The notes beneath the pieces were generated by a model, which saw nothing but the letters and a program-made list of their open reading frames with translations, searched no databases and was not told where the DNA came from. A stretch of DNA of 64,000 nucleotides, taken from contig CALUMT010000016.1 in NCBI GenBank assembly GCA_944321845.1, positions 1 through 64,000 of the forward strand, read 5' to 3'. Positions 8,365 to 17,618 of this stretch are shown here, piece by piece (the stretch's first letter is position 1; every line of letters begins with the position of its first letter). A program made the position numbers and the translations under genes. The stretch is from an uncultured Butyricimonas sp. (GTDB taxonomy: Bacteria > Bacteroidota > Bacteroidia > Bacteroidales > Marinifilaceae).

Positions 8365-10278
8365 TTAATTTCTTGTTCGCCGATTCCGGTCATCCGTATC
8401 TTTCTTTTTAGCGGGATCCTCCCTCACGTAGGTCTGACTGACATCATACGACTGTTCAATATCAAAATTCTTCTTTATCTTAAACTCTCCGGGCAAATAC
8501 TTGATTTCCTCCGGTTGTAAATGTTTCATGTAATCTCCGGTATCCCATTTGCCATTACCGTTCCGGTCCAGAATTACCCGAACCATATAAGTACCCTCGT
8601 TCAGATAATCAAAGATCGCCTCTCCGTTCTCCTGCAATATCCTTTCGTCCAACACTTTCAATTCTTTTGATCCTCCCTGGTAAAGCTGCAGAATCACCGG
8701 CGTTGTCATCCCGGACAAGGTCAATATTATACGCCCGTAATCCTCTATTGCCTTTGTTTTGAATGTATTATCCAATTTATTGTTGAACAGTCCATATATA
8801 CTATATATCGAGGCGGAATCAATCAACAAGCGGTATTCCGTCTCCGGTTTCCATGGGTGATTAATATAGTATTTGCGGATTTTCAAACTGTCATGCTTCA
8901 ACTCATAGGAAATCGGCGTCCAGACAGAGTCAATCATTTCAAACAATTTGATACTGTCAATGGATGATTCCACGATCGGACGGTCAAATTCCAAGGTGAT
9001 ATTCTTATTCAGATCCATCACATTACCCGCAGAAGAAGATATGGCCAGATACTTGATTTCCTGCACTGTATCCTTTTCCTGCTTCTTCTTTCCCTTCGTC
9101 TTTGTCTTATCCTTGTATATAAACCAAGTTGTATCAACTGTCATGTTACGCCCCGTGGAATCCGTTTTCAAATAACGCAACTCCGCCTGCAATGAATCTA
9201 TCTTATAAATAAGTGAATCCTTCAACCACAAGGTAATGGTATCCCTTCCCGCGGAACGTTCCTCGACAAACAAATCTTTCTGTTCCGGATCATTCAACAA
9301 ATGTAATCCCAAGAAACGGACTTGTAAGTTATTGTCAGCGGGTATCGAAAAGACGAAATCCAATTTTTCCCGTTCTGAACGTTCCGCGTTGTCCATATCC
9401 AGGTAAATAGCTTCCTCCTCGAACAAGGTCATAAACAAATTTACCGGGCCATAAGCCGTGTAATTGCGTACAATAACCGTATCATGCGTCAGCACGTTCA
9501 GCTCCATTCCTTTCTTCGTTTTCTTAGCCTCAACGGTCACGGTATCCGGATGAATCGTGTCATATTGCACTGCCGGGAAAGAAATTGTTTTCACCAGGGA
9601 ATCGATAAAACCGACCTTCTGCCCTTCTGCCCGGGGAATATACTGTATACTCTTGGTCTCGGTAGAAAGTGCCAAAACCCGATAAATGGAATCCCGCATG
9701 TTGGTCACCCGAAAATTTCCGGAACTATCCGTCATCGCAACATAACTGGGTAATTCCAAAATAGCAGCAGAATCAGCATGATTAGCATAAAACAACACCA
9801 TGGCTCCCAAAACAGGCAACTGGGTCTCCGCATCCAACACCTGACCGGCCAGCTCCATGGAATCAATTTGAGTCCCGGTAGAAAGCACATAACGATAATA
9901 TCCCAGCGGATTCCCTTCGTTATTATCCACAATAGCGTTTCCGAAATCCAAAGAATAGGTCGTTCCGGGCATCAACGAATCCTGAAATTCCACCCGGATA
10001 TATTTTCCCCGCAAAGAAGTCTTAGGCTTCTTTTTCATCGGGGGAGAAATCACGAACTGATTATTGATATCCTTCAATTGGACAAATTCGTCAAAATAAA
10101 TATCGATGCGATTCGATTTAAAATTAGTGGAGTAGGAAACCGGTATTTCCGCCGTGATTTTGGGAGGAGTCACATCCTGCTCCCCTCCGGTAATCATACC
10201 GCGATTGGCACAAGCATATATAATCAGCACGATTACTGTCGCCACAAAACAAAACCCGTTCCATACAATTTTATTCAT
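8365..10278 (-). CDS. Ig-like (Big_5-type) domain lipoprotein
   Basis: A 637-residue lipoprotein; the lipobox Cys is at about residue 23 (IIYAC). After DVTPPKITAEIPVSYSTNF comes a Big_5-type Ig-like domain (about residues 40-130: IDIYFDEFVQLKDINNQFVISPP, LMPGTTYSLDFGNAIVDNNEGNPL). A carboxypeptidase-regulatory-like segment follows (AGQVLDAETQLPVLGAMVLFY, about 145-165). A second Ig-like unit (ITLEFDRPIVESSIDSIKLF) and a terminal beta domain with DRNGNGKWDTGDY (about 575) complete it. Such proteins occur throughout Bacteroidetes without an assigned function. Surface or periplasmic location is inferred. The gap to the TonB-like gene is 51 bp. Confidence 0.8.
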   Translation of the reverse strand: MNKIVWNGFCFVATVIVLIIYACANRGMITGGEQDVTPPKITAEIPVSYSTNFKSNRIDIYFDEFVQLKDINNQFVISPPMKKKPKTSLRGKYIRVEFQDSLMPGTTYSLDFGNAIVDNNEGNPLGYYRYVLSTGTQIDSMELAGQVLDAETQLPVLGAMVLFYANHADSAAILELPSYVAMTDSSGNFRVTNMRDSIYRVLALSTETKSIQYIPRAEGQKVGFIDSLVKTISFPAVQYDTIHPDTVTVEAKKTKKGMELNVLTHDTVIVRNYTAYGPVNLFMTLFEEEAIYLDMDNAERSEREKLDFVFSIPADNNLQVRFLGLHLLNDPEQKDLFVEERSAGRDTITLWLKDSLIYKIDSLQAELRYLKTDSTGRNMTVDTTWFIYKDKTKTKGKKKQEKDTVQEIKYLAISSSAGNVMDLNKNITLEFDRPIVESSIDSIKLFEMIDSVWTPISYELKHDSLKIRKYYINHPWKPETEYRLLIDSASIYSIYGLFNNKLDNTFKTKAIEDYGRIILTLSGMTTPVILQLYQGGSKELKVLDERILQENGEAIFDYLNEGTYMVRVILDRNGNGKWDTGDYMKHLQPEEIKYLPGEFKIKKNFDIEQSYDVSQTYVREDPAKKKDTDDRNRRTRN

Positions 10279-10329
10279 ATTCTCTCTATTTATTCTACAA
10301 AACTAACTAAAAAAACAATACTCCCTTAT

Positions 10330-11073
10330 TTATTGTTTCACGAAATTATAAGTTATCGTACCCTGCTGGTTTTCCGGCGCCCCTTCACTGGCATTAAATT
10401 CAGAACGCAATGCCGCATCCACCGCAACCTCCCGCAAGCAATCATCCTCCTTGGACTCCCGCTCCACGACTTCCGCCTTCAGCACACGTCCTGCCCGGTT
10501 TACCACAATAGCGACGACGACCCGTCCCCCGTACTCACACTTGAACACGGGAATCGGCAAGTAAGTCTTGTAACGTCCTTCCAACCGATAAGACACACTG
10601 CTTTTCCCGACATACACCGTCGAACGCAGGGAATCCAATTCCCGTTGACGTTTCGTACGCTCGTAATCCAGACTGTCCTTTTTATGATGCTTATCTTTCC
10701 TAGCCTGATAACGGGTTCCATAATCCCGACTTAATTCCTGTTCCAACTCCTGTATATAGTCCTGAATCCGTTCCCGCTCATCAGCCGACCTGTTTTTTGA
10801 AACAGACTCCTCATTCACCGCCATGGAACGCAACATCTCCTCCACTTCCTTATCCGCGGTAATTTGTTTAATTTCCTCCAGTTTCTGTTCCTCCAATTTC
10901 CGCTGTTCGATTTCCTCGGGCGTGGGGACATCCAATTCAATCTCCATTTCCGCCCGTTTCAACTCCTCGGAAATTCCCATACTCACCAACCCGATCATAA
11001 GCAGCAGGTGGAATATTACCGTTCCCATCAACCCATAACGATGTTTCTTGATCAATATCTTCCAATCCGTCAT
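10330..11073 (-). CDS. TonB-like energy transducer
   Basis: A 247-residue protein with the classical TonB plan. It has a short cytoplasmic N-terminus, one transmembrane segment (about 14-33, GLMGTVIFHLLLMIGLVSMG), a charged Glu/Lys-rich periplasmic coil (about 40-160) and a C-terminal TonB domain from about 165 (YLPIPVFKCEYGGRVVVAIVVNRAGRVLKAEVV). The proline-rich linker of enterobacterial TonB is replaced by an acidic helix-forming region. No ExbB or ExbD lies next to it, so it probably relies on complexes encoded elsewhere. It sits within the envelope operon, 41 bp from the permease gene. Confidence 0.8.
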   Translation of the reverse strand: MTDWKILIKKHRYGLMGTVIFHLLLMIGLVSMGISEELKRAEMEIELDVPTPEEIEQRKLEEQKLEEIKQITADKEVEEMLRSMAVNEESVSKNRSADERERIQDYIQELEQELSRDYGTRYQARKDKHHKKDSLDYERTKRQRELDSLRSTVYVGKSSVSYRLEGRYKTYLPIPVFKCEYGGRVVVAIVVNRAGRVLKAEVVERESKEDDCLREVAVDAALRSEFNASEGAPENQQGTITYNFVKQ

Positions 11074-11114
11074 AAATCACAAATTAAAAAGCCAAATTTA
11101 ATATCTTTCCCGCC

Positions 11115-12347
11115 CTATTCAAAATGAATCGCCTTTACCGGACTTATCCGGGAAATCAACATCGTGGGGACAATCAATATCAAGACAATCAAAGCCATCA
11201 CCCCGACATCCAGCAAGAATACATACCATAAATTAAAATCGAGAGGAACCGCATCCATGTAATACGTCGCCGGATCCAGGCGAATCACCTGAAAACAAAC
11301 CTGTATACCTGCCAGCAAGAAGGCTAGGACATTGCCCCACAACAATCCTTTAAACATCAACCGACCAGCTATATATAAAAACAAGCGCCTCAACGACACA
11401 TTACGACACCCCAAAGCCTTCAACATGCCGATTAAAGGTGTCTTATCCAAAATCAAAATCAATAGTCCCGATACCATATTCACCCCGGCAACCGTGATAA
11501 TCAAAATCAATATAACCCAAACATTCATGTTCAACAGGGCCAGCCAATCAAAAATCTGTGGGGCCTCATCCTTAAACGTCTTGACGAGATAGCTCATCCC
11601 TTTCGCATCCAGGACATCGTACACGGCATCCTGATACATCTCCACGTCCCGCATATCTTTGACATTCATCGCCACCCCGGAAACCTCTCCTGGCTGCCAT
11701 CCATTCAGCCTTGCCAGGTGACGGATATCAATCAGCGCCATCACGTCATCGTATTCCTTGAAACCGGTATTGTAAATTCCGACAACATTCAATTTTCTTA
11801 CCCGGGGAGGTTCCTGTACAAAATAAGCCAAAATATTGTCTCCCACACTCACCCCCAACATCGTCGCCACGGTCCGCGATATCAATATATCATTAGAAGT
11901 CTTGTCCCCGCCGAAATCAGGCATTCGTCCTTCCTGCAAATGCTGCTGAAAGAAACTCGTGTTACAAGTAGAATCCACCCCCTTCATGACCACACCATGA
12001 ATTTCCGTCTCACTTTTCAAAATAGACGGCTTTTCTATATAGCCATACACGTTCGTCACCCCCTCCATCCCCTGAAATTCCGCTACCAACGAAGCGGCAT
12101 CCCGGACACAAGTCCCCTCCGAAGAATCATAGGATGCATAAGGAACTATATTCAGATGAGAAACAAAACCGGACAATTTACCGGTAATTTCCTGTTTGAA
12201 TCCCACGATCACGAACAAGGATAACAGCATGACACATACCCCTAAAGCAATCCCCACCACGGCAATCCTCACAATTGGCAGCACAACGGACTTTCCGTCA
12301 TTCCCTTTTAATAACAAGCGACGTGCTATAAACCACTCAACATTCAT
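11115..12347 (-). CDS. LolC/LolE-type FtsX-family ABC permease
   Basis: A 410-residue inner-membrane protein. It has a first membrane segment at about residues 25-47, a large periplasmic MacB-type core domain (about 50-250) and three C-terminal helices (about 270-400) forming the FtsX domain. The sequence GFKQEITGKLSGFVSHLNI after the first helix and the final SRISPVKAIHFE are typical of LolC/E-like lipoprotein-releasing permeases in Bacteroidetes. Their partner ATPase is often encoded elsewhere, as here. It is the first gene of the minus-strand run, with a -7 box about 35 bp upstream. The exact substrate (outer-membrane lipoproteins) is inferred. Confidence 0.83.
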   Translation of the reverse strand: MNVEWFIARRLLLKGNDGKSVVLPIVRIAVVGIALGVCVMLLSLFVIVGFKQEITGKLSGFVSHLNIVPYASYDSSEGTCVRDAASLVAEFQGMEGVTNVYGYIEKPSILKSETEIHGVVMKGVDSTCNTSFFQQHLQEGRMPDFGGDKTSNDILISRTVATMLGVSVGDNILAYFVQEPPRVRKLNVVGIYNTGFKEYDDVMALIDIRHLARLNGWQPGEVSGVAMNVKDMRDVEMYQDAVYDVLDAKGMSYLVKTFKDEAPQIFDWLALLNMNVWVILILIITVAGVNMVSGLLILILDKTPLIGMLKALGCRNVSLRRLFLYIAGRLMFKGLLWGNVLAFLLAGIQVCFQVIRLDPATYYMDAVPLDFNLWYVFLLDVGVMALIVLILIVPTMLISRISPVKAIHFE

Positions 12348-12381
12348 AAACTCCTATTTGAACGTAATATTGATCCGCACA

Positions 12382-12389
12382 CAAAGGTA
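12382..12389 (-). promoter_or_regulatory. -7 box upstream of the envelope operon
   Basis: TACCTTTG on the minus strand, 34 bp upstream of the permease start, matches the Bacteroidetes -7 consensus TAnnTTTG. I could not see a convincing -33 box at the expected distance. Confidence 0.4.
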
Positions 12390-12549
12390 AGTATTATTAT
12401 CCATTTAATACACGCCATGCAAAAATCGGCTTCCACAATCGCACCCTGGGGAATAATTCCACAAAGTTTCAACAATTCCACATATTCCCATTTTTTGAGC
12501 AAAAACAAAACACACCTATAAATCAATACTTTAACAATAAAAATTTTCT

Positions 12550-12565
12550 TTGGCACACCCATTGC
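12550..12565 (+). promoter_or_regulatory. sigma-54-type -24/-12 promoter of the coiled-coil lipoprotein
   Basis: TTGGCACACCCATTGC matches the RpoN consensus (TTGGCAC, four or five free bases, TTGC) at every conserved position, with GG and GC at the required spacing. The predicted start of transcription is near 12577, about 24 bp before the ATG at 12601. No TAnnTTTG box competes with it. Confidence 0.65.
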
Positions 12566-12600
12566 CTTTATTTATCACGTAAACATTAAGATTTTGGATT

Positions 12601-13476
12601 ATGAAAAAACATTCATTATTAAGCATCGGGATAATTTCCATCGCCATCTTAAGCAGTTGCGTGGAAAATTCACAAAAATACAAGACCTTGTTAGCCAAGG
12701 CTGATTCACTTATGGTCGTTGCCAATAATCAAAATGCAGAAATGGAAAGCCTGTTGGCCGGTTTGAATGAAATCAGTGCAGGTATGCAATCTATCCGAGA
12801 AGCGGAAAATTTATTAGCGCTTCAATCAGCAACAGATAAAAAACGCAACAAGACAAAAGAGCAGATCGAAATACTGAAAAACGATATTCAGGCTATCAGT
12901 GACGCTATCAACGGGTACAAGGAACAGATCGCACAACTGGAATCCAAAAATAAACGTCAATCTGCCGAGTTCAAAAAATTAATTGCCAATCTAAAAGCAG
13001 AACTGGAAAAAAGCAGTGAAACGATACAACAACTGAATGAACAAGTAAACGCACAAACCAAGGAAATCGGTATCAAGACTCAACAAATCGCAGACTTGAA
13101 TGAAAACGTGGCTAACTTGGAAGCTGAATCCACTTCCCAGAAAGAAACTATCGCCAGTCAAGACAAAGCCTTGAATACAGTCCACTATTTACTCGGGACA
13201 CGCAAGGAATTGAAGGACGCCAACGTAATTTCACGCCAAGGTATATTCTGCCCGCCGATTGTTTCCACTCAGGCACAAAATGCACAATTCGCCGATGCGG
13301 ACGGACGGGAGTTAAAAACCATTCCTTTAAATTGTAAGAAGGCTAAGATTCTTTCCAGTCATCCGGAAGCATCTTACACCTTGTCCGAAGGAGAAGACGG
13401 TATGCTGACATTAAGCATCGACGATCCGGCAAACTTCTGGAAACAGACCAGATACCTGGTAATTATGGTCAATTGA
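12601..13476 (+). CDS. coiled-coil lipoprotein of unknown function
   Basis: A 291-residue lipoprotein (lipobox LSSC, Cys20). Residues about 35-195 are an almost unbroken coiled coil (SLLAGLNEISAGMQSIREAENL, EQIEILKNDIQAISDAINGYK and onward), with recurring IEILK/IAQLE/IQQLNEQ heptads. A small globular C-terminal domain follows (about 205-291, ending PANFWKQTRYLVIMVN) and has no recognisable active site. It is transcribed from a sigma-54-type promoter and ends at a strong terminator, so it is probably monocistronic. A structural or stress-related envelope role is a guess. Confidence 0.8.
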   Translation: MKKHSLLSIGIISIAILSSCVENSQKYKTLLAKADSLMVVANNQNAEMESLLAGLNEISAGMQSIREAENLLALQSATDKKRNKTKEQIEILKNDIQAISDAINGYKEQIAQLESKNKRQSAEFKKLIANLKAELEKSSETIQQLNEQVNAQTKEIGIKTQQIADLNENVANLEAESTSQKETIASQDKALNTVHYLLGTRKELKDANVISRQGIFCPPIVSTQAQNAQFADADGRELKTIPLNCKKAKILSSHPEASYTLSEGEDGMLTLSIDDPANFWKQTRYLVIMVN

Positions 13477-13515
13477 AAAACACATCCACACACATATACA
13501 AACACACACACTTTC

Positions 13516-13547
13516 GGGTGCCGCTCTCACGGCACCCATTCTTTTTC
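13516..13547 (+). terminator. intrinsic terminator of the coiled-coil lipoprotein gene
   Basis: Perfect 8-bp GC-rich arms GGGTGCCG (13516-13523) and CGGCACCC (13530-13537) with a 6-nt loop, followed by ATTCTTTTT. Confidence 0.8.
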
Positions 13548-13554
13548 CCCAGTC

Positions 13555-13586
13555 TTGGTTGTTTCTCACATTTTTTCATAACTTTG
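13555..13586 (+). promoter_or_regulatory. trxB promoter
   Basis: TTG (13555-13557), then 21 bp, then TAACTTTG (13579-13586). This is a good match to the Bacteroidetes -33/-7 pattern, 31 bp before the trxB ATG. Confidence 0.6.
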
Positions 13587-13616
13587 CCCTGTCATAAACC
13601 TATTAGAGAACATATT

Positions 13617-14576
13617 ATGTCAACAGAAAACGCAATAGAAAAAGTTAAATGCTTGATTATCGGTTCCGGTCCTGCCGGTTACACCGCAGCAATTTATGCA
13701 TCCCGCGCAAACTTGCATCCCGTATTATACACCGGTCTGCAAATGGGAGGACAGTTAACCACTACCACGGAAGTTGAAAATTTCCCAGGTTACCCGGAAG
13801 GAGTTACCGGTCCGGTGATGATGGAAGACATGCGCAAACAAGCCGAACGTTTCGGTACTGAAATCCGTTTCGGTATCGTGACTGCTGTTGATTTCTCCGG
13901 CCACCCTCATAAAGTGACCATCGACGGAGAGAAGCAAATTGAAGCCGATGCCGTAATCATTGCCACCGGAGCCGCAGCAAAATACCTTGGCCTTCCATCC
14001 GAGGAAAAATTCAAGGGAATGGGCGTCAGCGCTTGTGCCACTTGCGACGGATTCTTCTACCGTGGGAAAAACGTGGCTGTTGTCGGAGGTGGAGATACCG
14101 CTTGCGAGGAAGCTACTTACCTGGCCGGCTTATGCCAAAAAGTATATCTCATCGTACGTAAGAACTACTTGCGCGCATCAAAGGCCATGCAAAACCGGGT
14201 TTTCACGACCCCGAATATAGAAGTATTATTCGAACACAACACAGTAGAGCTGTTAGGTAACGACATGGGTGTTACCGGTGCGAAACTCGTGTACAAGAAA
14301 GGATGTCCGGAAGAAAGCTTTAAGGAAATTGCCATCGACGGATTCTTCCTGGCTATCGGACATACGCCCAATACCGAGGTATTCAAAGAATTTATCACGC
14401 TCGACGAACAAGGCTATATCGTAACAGAAGGAAAATCCTCCCGGACAAATGTTCCCGGAGTATTTGCCGCTGGAGACGTAATGGACCCGACCTACCGTCA
14501 GGGAATCACTTCCGCCGGAGCCGGTTGCCGTGCCGCCATCGATGTTGAACGTTATCTTGGAGAATTGGAACATTGA
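13617..14576 (+). CDS. trxB: thioredoxin reductase
   Basis: A 319-residue NADPH-dependent flavoenzyme that reduces thioredoxin in the cytoplasm. It has an N-terminal FAD-binding GSGPAGYTAAIYASRA, the redox-active CATC (Cys140 and Cys143) within SACATCDGFFYRGK, the NADPH-binding GGGDTACEEATYL, and the C-terminal FAD motif FAAGDVMDPTYRQGITSAGAGCRAA. The open frame extends 48 codons further upstream, but that part would run through the preceding terminator and promoter. The ATG at 13617 (MSTENAIEKVKCLIIG) gives the normal family length. It ends at a shared bidirectional terminator. Confidence 0.95.
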   Translation: MSTENAIEKVKCLIIGSGPAGYTAAIYASRANLHPVLYTGLQMGGQLTTTTEVENFPGYPEGVTGPVMMEDMRKQAERFGTEIRFGIVTAVDFSGHPHKVTIDGEKQIEADAVIIATGAAAKYLGLPSEEKFKGMGVSACATCDGFFYRGKNVAVVGGGDTACEEATYLAGLCQKVYLIVRKNYLRASKAMQNRVFTTPNIEVLFEHNTVELLGNDMGVTGAKLVYKKGCPEESFKEIAIDGFFLAIGHTPNTEVFKEFITLDEQGYIVTEGKSSRTNVPGVFAAGDVMDPTYRQGITSAGAGCRAAIDVERYLGELEH

Positions 14577-14595
14577 TAAATATTCCGAACACTTT

Positions 14596-14638
14596 ACATG
14601 TAAAAGGGGGCGAATGAAAATCGCCCCCTTTTACATGT
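14596..14638. terminator. bidirectional terminator between trxB and the symporter gene
   Basis: A perfect 18-bp stem (14596-14613 with 14621-14638) with a GGGGGCGA/TCGCCCCC core and T-rich/A-rich outer arms. It serves the convergent trxB (plus) and symporter (minus) transcripts. Confidence 0.85.
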
Positions 14639-14656
14639 TTATTATTCATTGTCAGT

Positions 14657-16282
14657 TTACCACATAAACACGTAAATTACCGCAAGTAAAATACAAATTA
14701 TGTAGGCACAGATGTTGAATACCTTATCCGTGGTAAACATCGAACTGGTCAAGGATAAAGCTTTCGCATCATCATCCGCAGTATTGGTACTCAAACTTAC
14801 CATTGCAATAGTGGCTATGGTAATAAAGAACGTATACATCATCTGATCAAGGAAAGGCATGTCGATCGGTAAAAACTTCAACAACAAAGCCACAGGGATA
14901 GAAATCAATACACCCACGATAGCTCCTTTATTCGTTGTCTTTTTCCAAAACAATCCCATCATGAAAACGGCCAGGATTCCAGGACTCACCAAGCCCGTGT
15001 ATTCCTGAATATACTGGAACATCTGGTCGAAGCTGGCCATCAAAGGAGCCAAGAATCCTGCGATAATCAAAGCTATTGCCGCAGTCAGTCGCCCCACGTT
15101 CACCAGCTTACGGGAAGAAGCTTTCGGTTCTATATAAGATTTATAGATGTCCATCGTAAAAATCGTGGACGTGGAATTCAGCATGGAAGCCAGAGAAGAA
15201 ACTATTGCCGCCGCCAAAGCCGCCAACACCAAGCCTTTTAAGCCTGTAGGTATAAATGAACTGATTAACCAGGGATAGGCCTTATCCGCCCCTCCGGTCG
15301 CCTCAAACATGGAAATTACCGCCGGGTCATTTGACTCCTTGTACATCACAAAAGCAACAATTCCGGGAATAACCACAATCAACGGTACAATCAACTTTAA
15401 AAATGCCGCAAAAATAATTCCATGCTGGGCTTCCCTCAAGGATTTGGCCGCCAGTGTCCGTTGAATAATATATTGATTAAATCCCCAATAATAGAGATTG
15501 GCGACCCAAAGTCCCCCAATAAGTACAGCAATCCCCGGCAAATTATTAAATTGGGGATTATCCTTATTGATAATCATGTGGAACTTATCTCCCGCCACAT
15601 CCGTCACATGCATCAGACCGGAAACGATCCCACCATCCGGAGACACATGAGCCAAGGCAATCAAGGTCGTTATCACCCCTCCAACAACCAACAAAATCAC
15701 CTGAACCACATCTGTCCACGCCACGGCAGACAATCCCCCGTATATCGAGTAAGCCGCAGCCACGAAAGCCAACCCAATAATGGATGGTATAAACAAATCA
15801 CCATTACCAGTACCAATAATCGTATCTATTGCCTTTGCCCCCAAAAACAACACGGATGTCAGGTTCACGAACACGAACAGCGCAATCCAGAAGACAGCCA
15901 GAATCGTTTTCAGATTTTTGGAGAAACGCCGTTCCACAAATTCTGGAATCGTGTACAATCCTTGTTTTATAAAAACCGGTAAAAAGAATTTACCCACGAT
16001 AATCAACGTTAACGCTGCCATAAATTCATAAGAAGCAATTGCCATTCCGATAGCAAAACCCGATCCGGACATACCGATAAACTGTTCCGCCGAGATATTC
16101 GCCGCAATCAATGAGGCTCCAATCGCCCACCACGGCAGTGATTTGCTTGCCAGGAAATAATCCTCAGCGGTCTTTTGTTCCCCTTTCTTGGAACGGGAAA
16201 CCCATAATCCCATCACAATGATGACCAAGGCGTATAAACCAAACACCCAATAATCCCAAGATTCAAAATTACTGTTCAACAT
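14657..16282 (-). CDS. sodium:solute symporter, SGLT type (probable Na+/galactose)
   Basis: A 541-residue polytopic inner-membrane protein of the SSS family, with about 14 hydrophobic segments by eye. The N-terminal AEDYFLASKSLPWWAIGASLIAANISAEQFIGMSGSGFAIG is the hallmark of the vSGLT-like branch, whose Vibrio member co-transports Na+ and galactose or glucose. Also typical are YTIPEFVERRF and the SSLASMLNSTSTIFTMDIYK segment near residue 365. It lies 22 bp downstream of galK on the same strand, and galM is divergent, which supports galactose as substrate. Glucose or another hexose cannot be excluded. Confidence 0.87.
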   Translation of the reverse strand: MLNSNFESWDYWVFGLYALVIIVMGLWVSRSKKGEQKTAEDYFLASKSLPWWAIGASLIAANISAEQFIGMSGSGFAIGMAIASYEFMAALTLIIVGKFFLPVFIKQGLYTIPEFVERRFSKNLKTILAVFWIALFVFVNLTSVLFLGAKAIDTIIGTGNGDLFIPSIIGLAFVAAAYSIYGGLSAVAWTDVVQVILLVVGGVITTLIALAHVSPDGGIVSGLMHVTDVAGDKFHMIINKDNPQFNNLPGIAVLIGGLWVANLYYWGFNQYIIQRTLAAKSLREAQHGIIFAAFLKLIVPLIVVIPGIVAFVMYKESNDPAVISMFEATGGADKAYPWLISSFIPTGLKGLVLAALAAAIVSSLASMLNSTSTIFTMDIYKSYIEPKASSRKLVNVGRLTAAIALIIAGFLAPLMASFDQMFQYIQEYTGLVSPGILAVFMMGLFWKKTTNKGAIVGVLISIPVALLLKFLPIDMPFLDQMMYTFFITIATIAMVSLSTNTADDDAKALSLTSSMFTTDKVFNICAYIICILLAVIYVFMW

Positions 16283-16304
16283 TTGACTGTATTTTAATTA
16301 CTCA

Positions 16305-17459
16305 TCAATAAATTCTTCTCGCACCATCGCCAATTCCCGCGATATAAAAATCCGCATGCAGGCCAACCCGTTGCCTGTATATTTCTCCCAATTGTCGGAC
16401 AAAACCCTCTACCGCATCATCCCTTACCAAATTCACGGTACATCCACCGAAACCACCTCCAGTGATTCGAGCACCCAAAACGCCTTCCAGGCGTTGGGCT
16501 TCCTCGGCCAATGTATCCATTTCTACCCCAGTAACCTCATAATCTTCTTTCAACGAACGGTGGGATTCATTCATCAACTTACCAAACCGGGACAAATCAC
16601 CAAGCCGCAAAGCCCGAATAGCCTGATTCACACGATCATTCTCCGTCACGGCATGACGAACACGACGATATAACACCTCGTCCTCAAATAATCCAGCCGC
16701 CTCATCCAGCAACACAGGATCCAATTCACACAAGTTGGCAACCGGATAACGTTCCTGCAATATCTTCAAAGCCTTCTCACACTGCATGCGACGAGTGTTA
16801 TATTCGGAAGTCACCAAATCATGGTGCTTGTTTGAATTCGCGATAACCAATTTATAACCGGCAATATCCAAAGGAACTGACTCATACTCCAATGTGGCAC
16901 AATCCAAGGCAATCGCATGCCCTTCCGATCCCATACCCACGGCAAACTGATCCATAATACCACAATTCATCCCGACAAAATCGTTTTCTGCATGCTGGCT
17001 CAGTTTTACCAATTCCACCCGACTCATTCCACACTTCAACATATCATTCAGGAAAACAGCCGTCACCACTTCCAAAGAAGCAGAAGAGGATAATCCGGCA
17101 CGATTCGGAATATCCCCCCAGTATAATATATTATACCCGAAAGGCTGATAGCCTCTATTCACAAATTCCTTCATTACCCCCATTGGATAATCGGTCCATT
17201 TGCCCGATTTCCGTCCCAGAGCATCCTCTCCCACTTCAGCCGTACCGGGAATATTCAAACTGGCCAACGCCACTTGAGAATCCAAACGTTTGGCCGCCAT
17301 CAGGTAAGTACCAAAAGTCAAGGCACAAGGGAAAACCCGTCCCCCGTTATAATCTATATGCTCCCCTATTAAATTCACTCTTCCCGGGGCAAAATACAGG
17401 TATTCCGGTTCCACCCCGTAAATATCTTTGAATTTTTGCTGTAATTCACGTGTATCCAT
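16305..17459 (-). CDS. galK: galactokinase
   Basis: A GHMP kinase that phosphorylates galactose at C1 with ATP, the first step of the Leloir pathway. The signature GRVNLIGEHIDYNGG is near the N-terminus, followed by the ATP-binding GLSSSASLEVV and the C-terminal GARITGGGFGGCTVNL. I chose the start MDTRELQQKF at 17457-17459, giving 384 residues, the usual size. A further in-frame ATG four codons upstream (17469-17471, MRNI) is less likely. It is followed by the symporter gene, forming a galK-transporter operon divergent from galM. Confidence 0.94.
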   Translation of the reverse strand: MDTRELQQKFKDIYGVEPEYLYFAPGRVNLIGEHIDYNGGRVFPCALTFGTYLMAAKRLDSQVALASLNIPGTAEVGEDALGRKSGKWTDYPMGVMKEFVNRGYQPFGYNILYWGDIPNRAGLSSSASLEVVTAVFLNDMLKCGMSRVELVKLSQHAENDFVGMNCGIMDQFAVGMGSEGHAIALDCATLEYESVPLDIAGYKLVIANSNKHHDLVTSEYNTRRMQCEKALKILQERYPVANLCELDPVLLDEAAGLFEDEVLYRRVRHAVTENDRVNQAIRALRLGDLSRFGKLMNESHRSLKEDYEVTGVEMDTLAEEAQRLEGVLGARITGGGFGGCTVNLVRDDAVEGFVRQLGEIYRQRVGLHADFYIAGIGDGARRIY

Positions 17460-17491
17460 GATATTTCTCATTTATTTATATAGCAGATATA

Positions 17492-17499
17492 CAAAAATA
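17492..17499 (-). promoter_or_regulatory. -7 box for galK
   Basis: TATTTTTG on the minus strand, 33 bp upstream of the chosen galK start. No clear -33 TTTG was found at 19-22 bp spacing. Confidence 0.35.
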
Positions 17500-17584
17500 G
17501 CTTATTTTTAATACATACAGATAAATTCAATATATTGTTCCACGTTAAAAAATCAAATCAAAAACAAGTAACCCCGGATTTCAC

Positions 17585-17592
17585 TACATTTG
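17585..17592 (+). promoter_or_regulatory. -7 box for galM
   Basis: TACATTTG, a full TAnnTTTG match, lies 26 bp before the galM ATG. A -33 box is not obvious, which fits a promoter needing an activator. The 17472-17618 gap is shared with divergent galK. Confidence 0.45.
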
Positions 17593-17618
17593 AATAATTA
17601 AACAAAACGACATCTGCC

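Noticed and set aside
13473..13616. 48-codon upstream extension of trxB
   Set aside because: It runs through an intrinsic terminator and the trxB promoter and encodes a Phe/His/Pro-rich stretch unlike any thioredoxin reductase.
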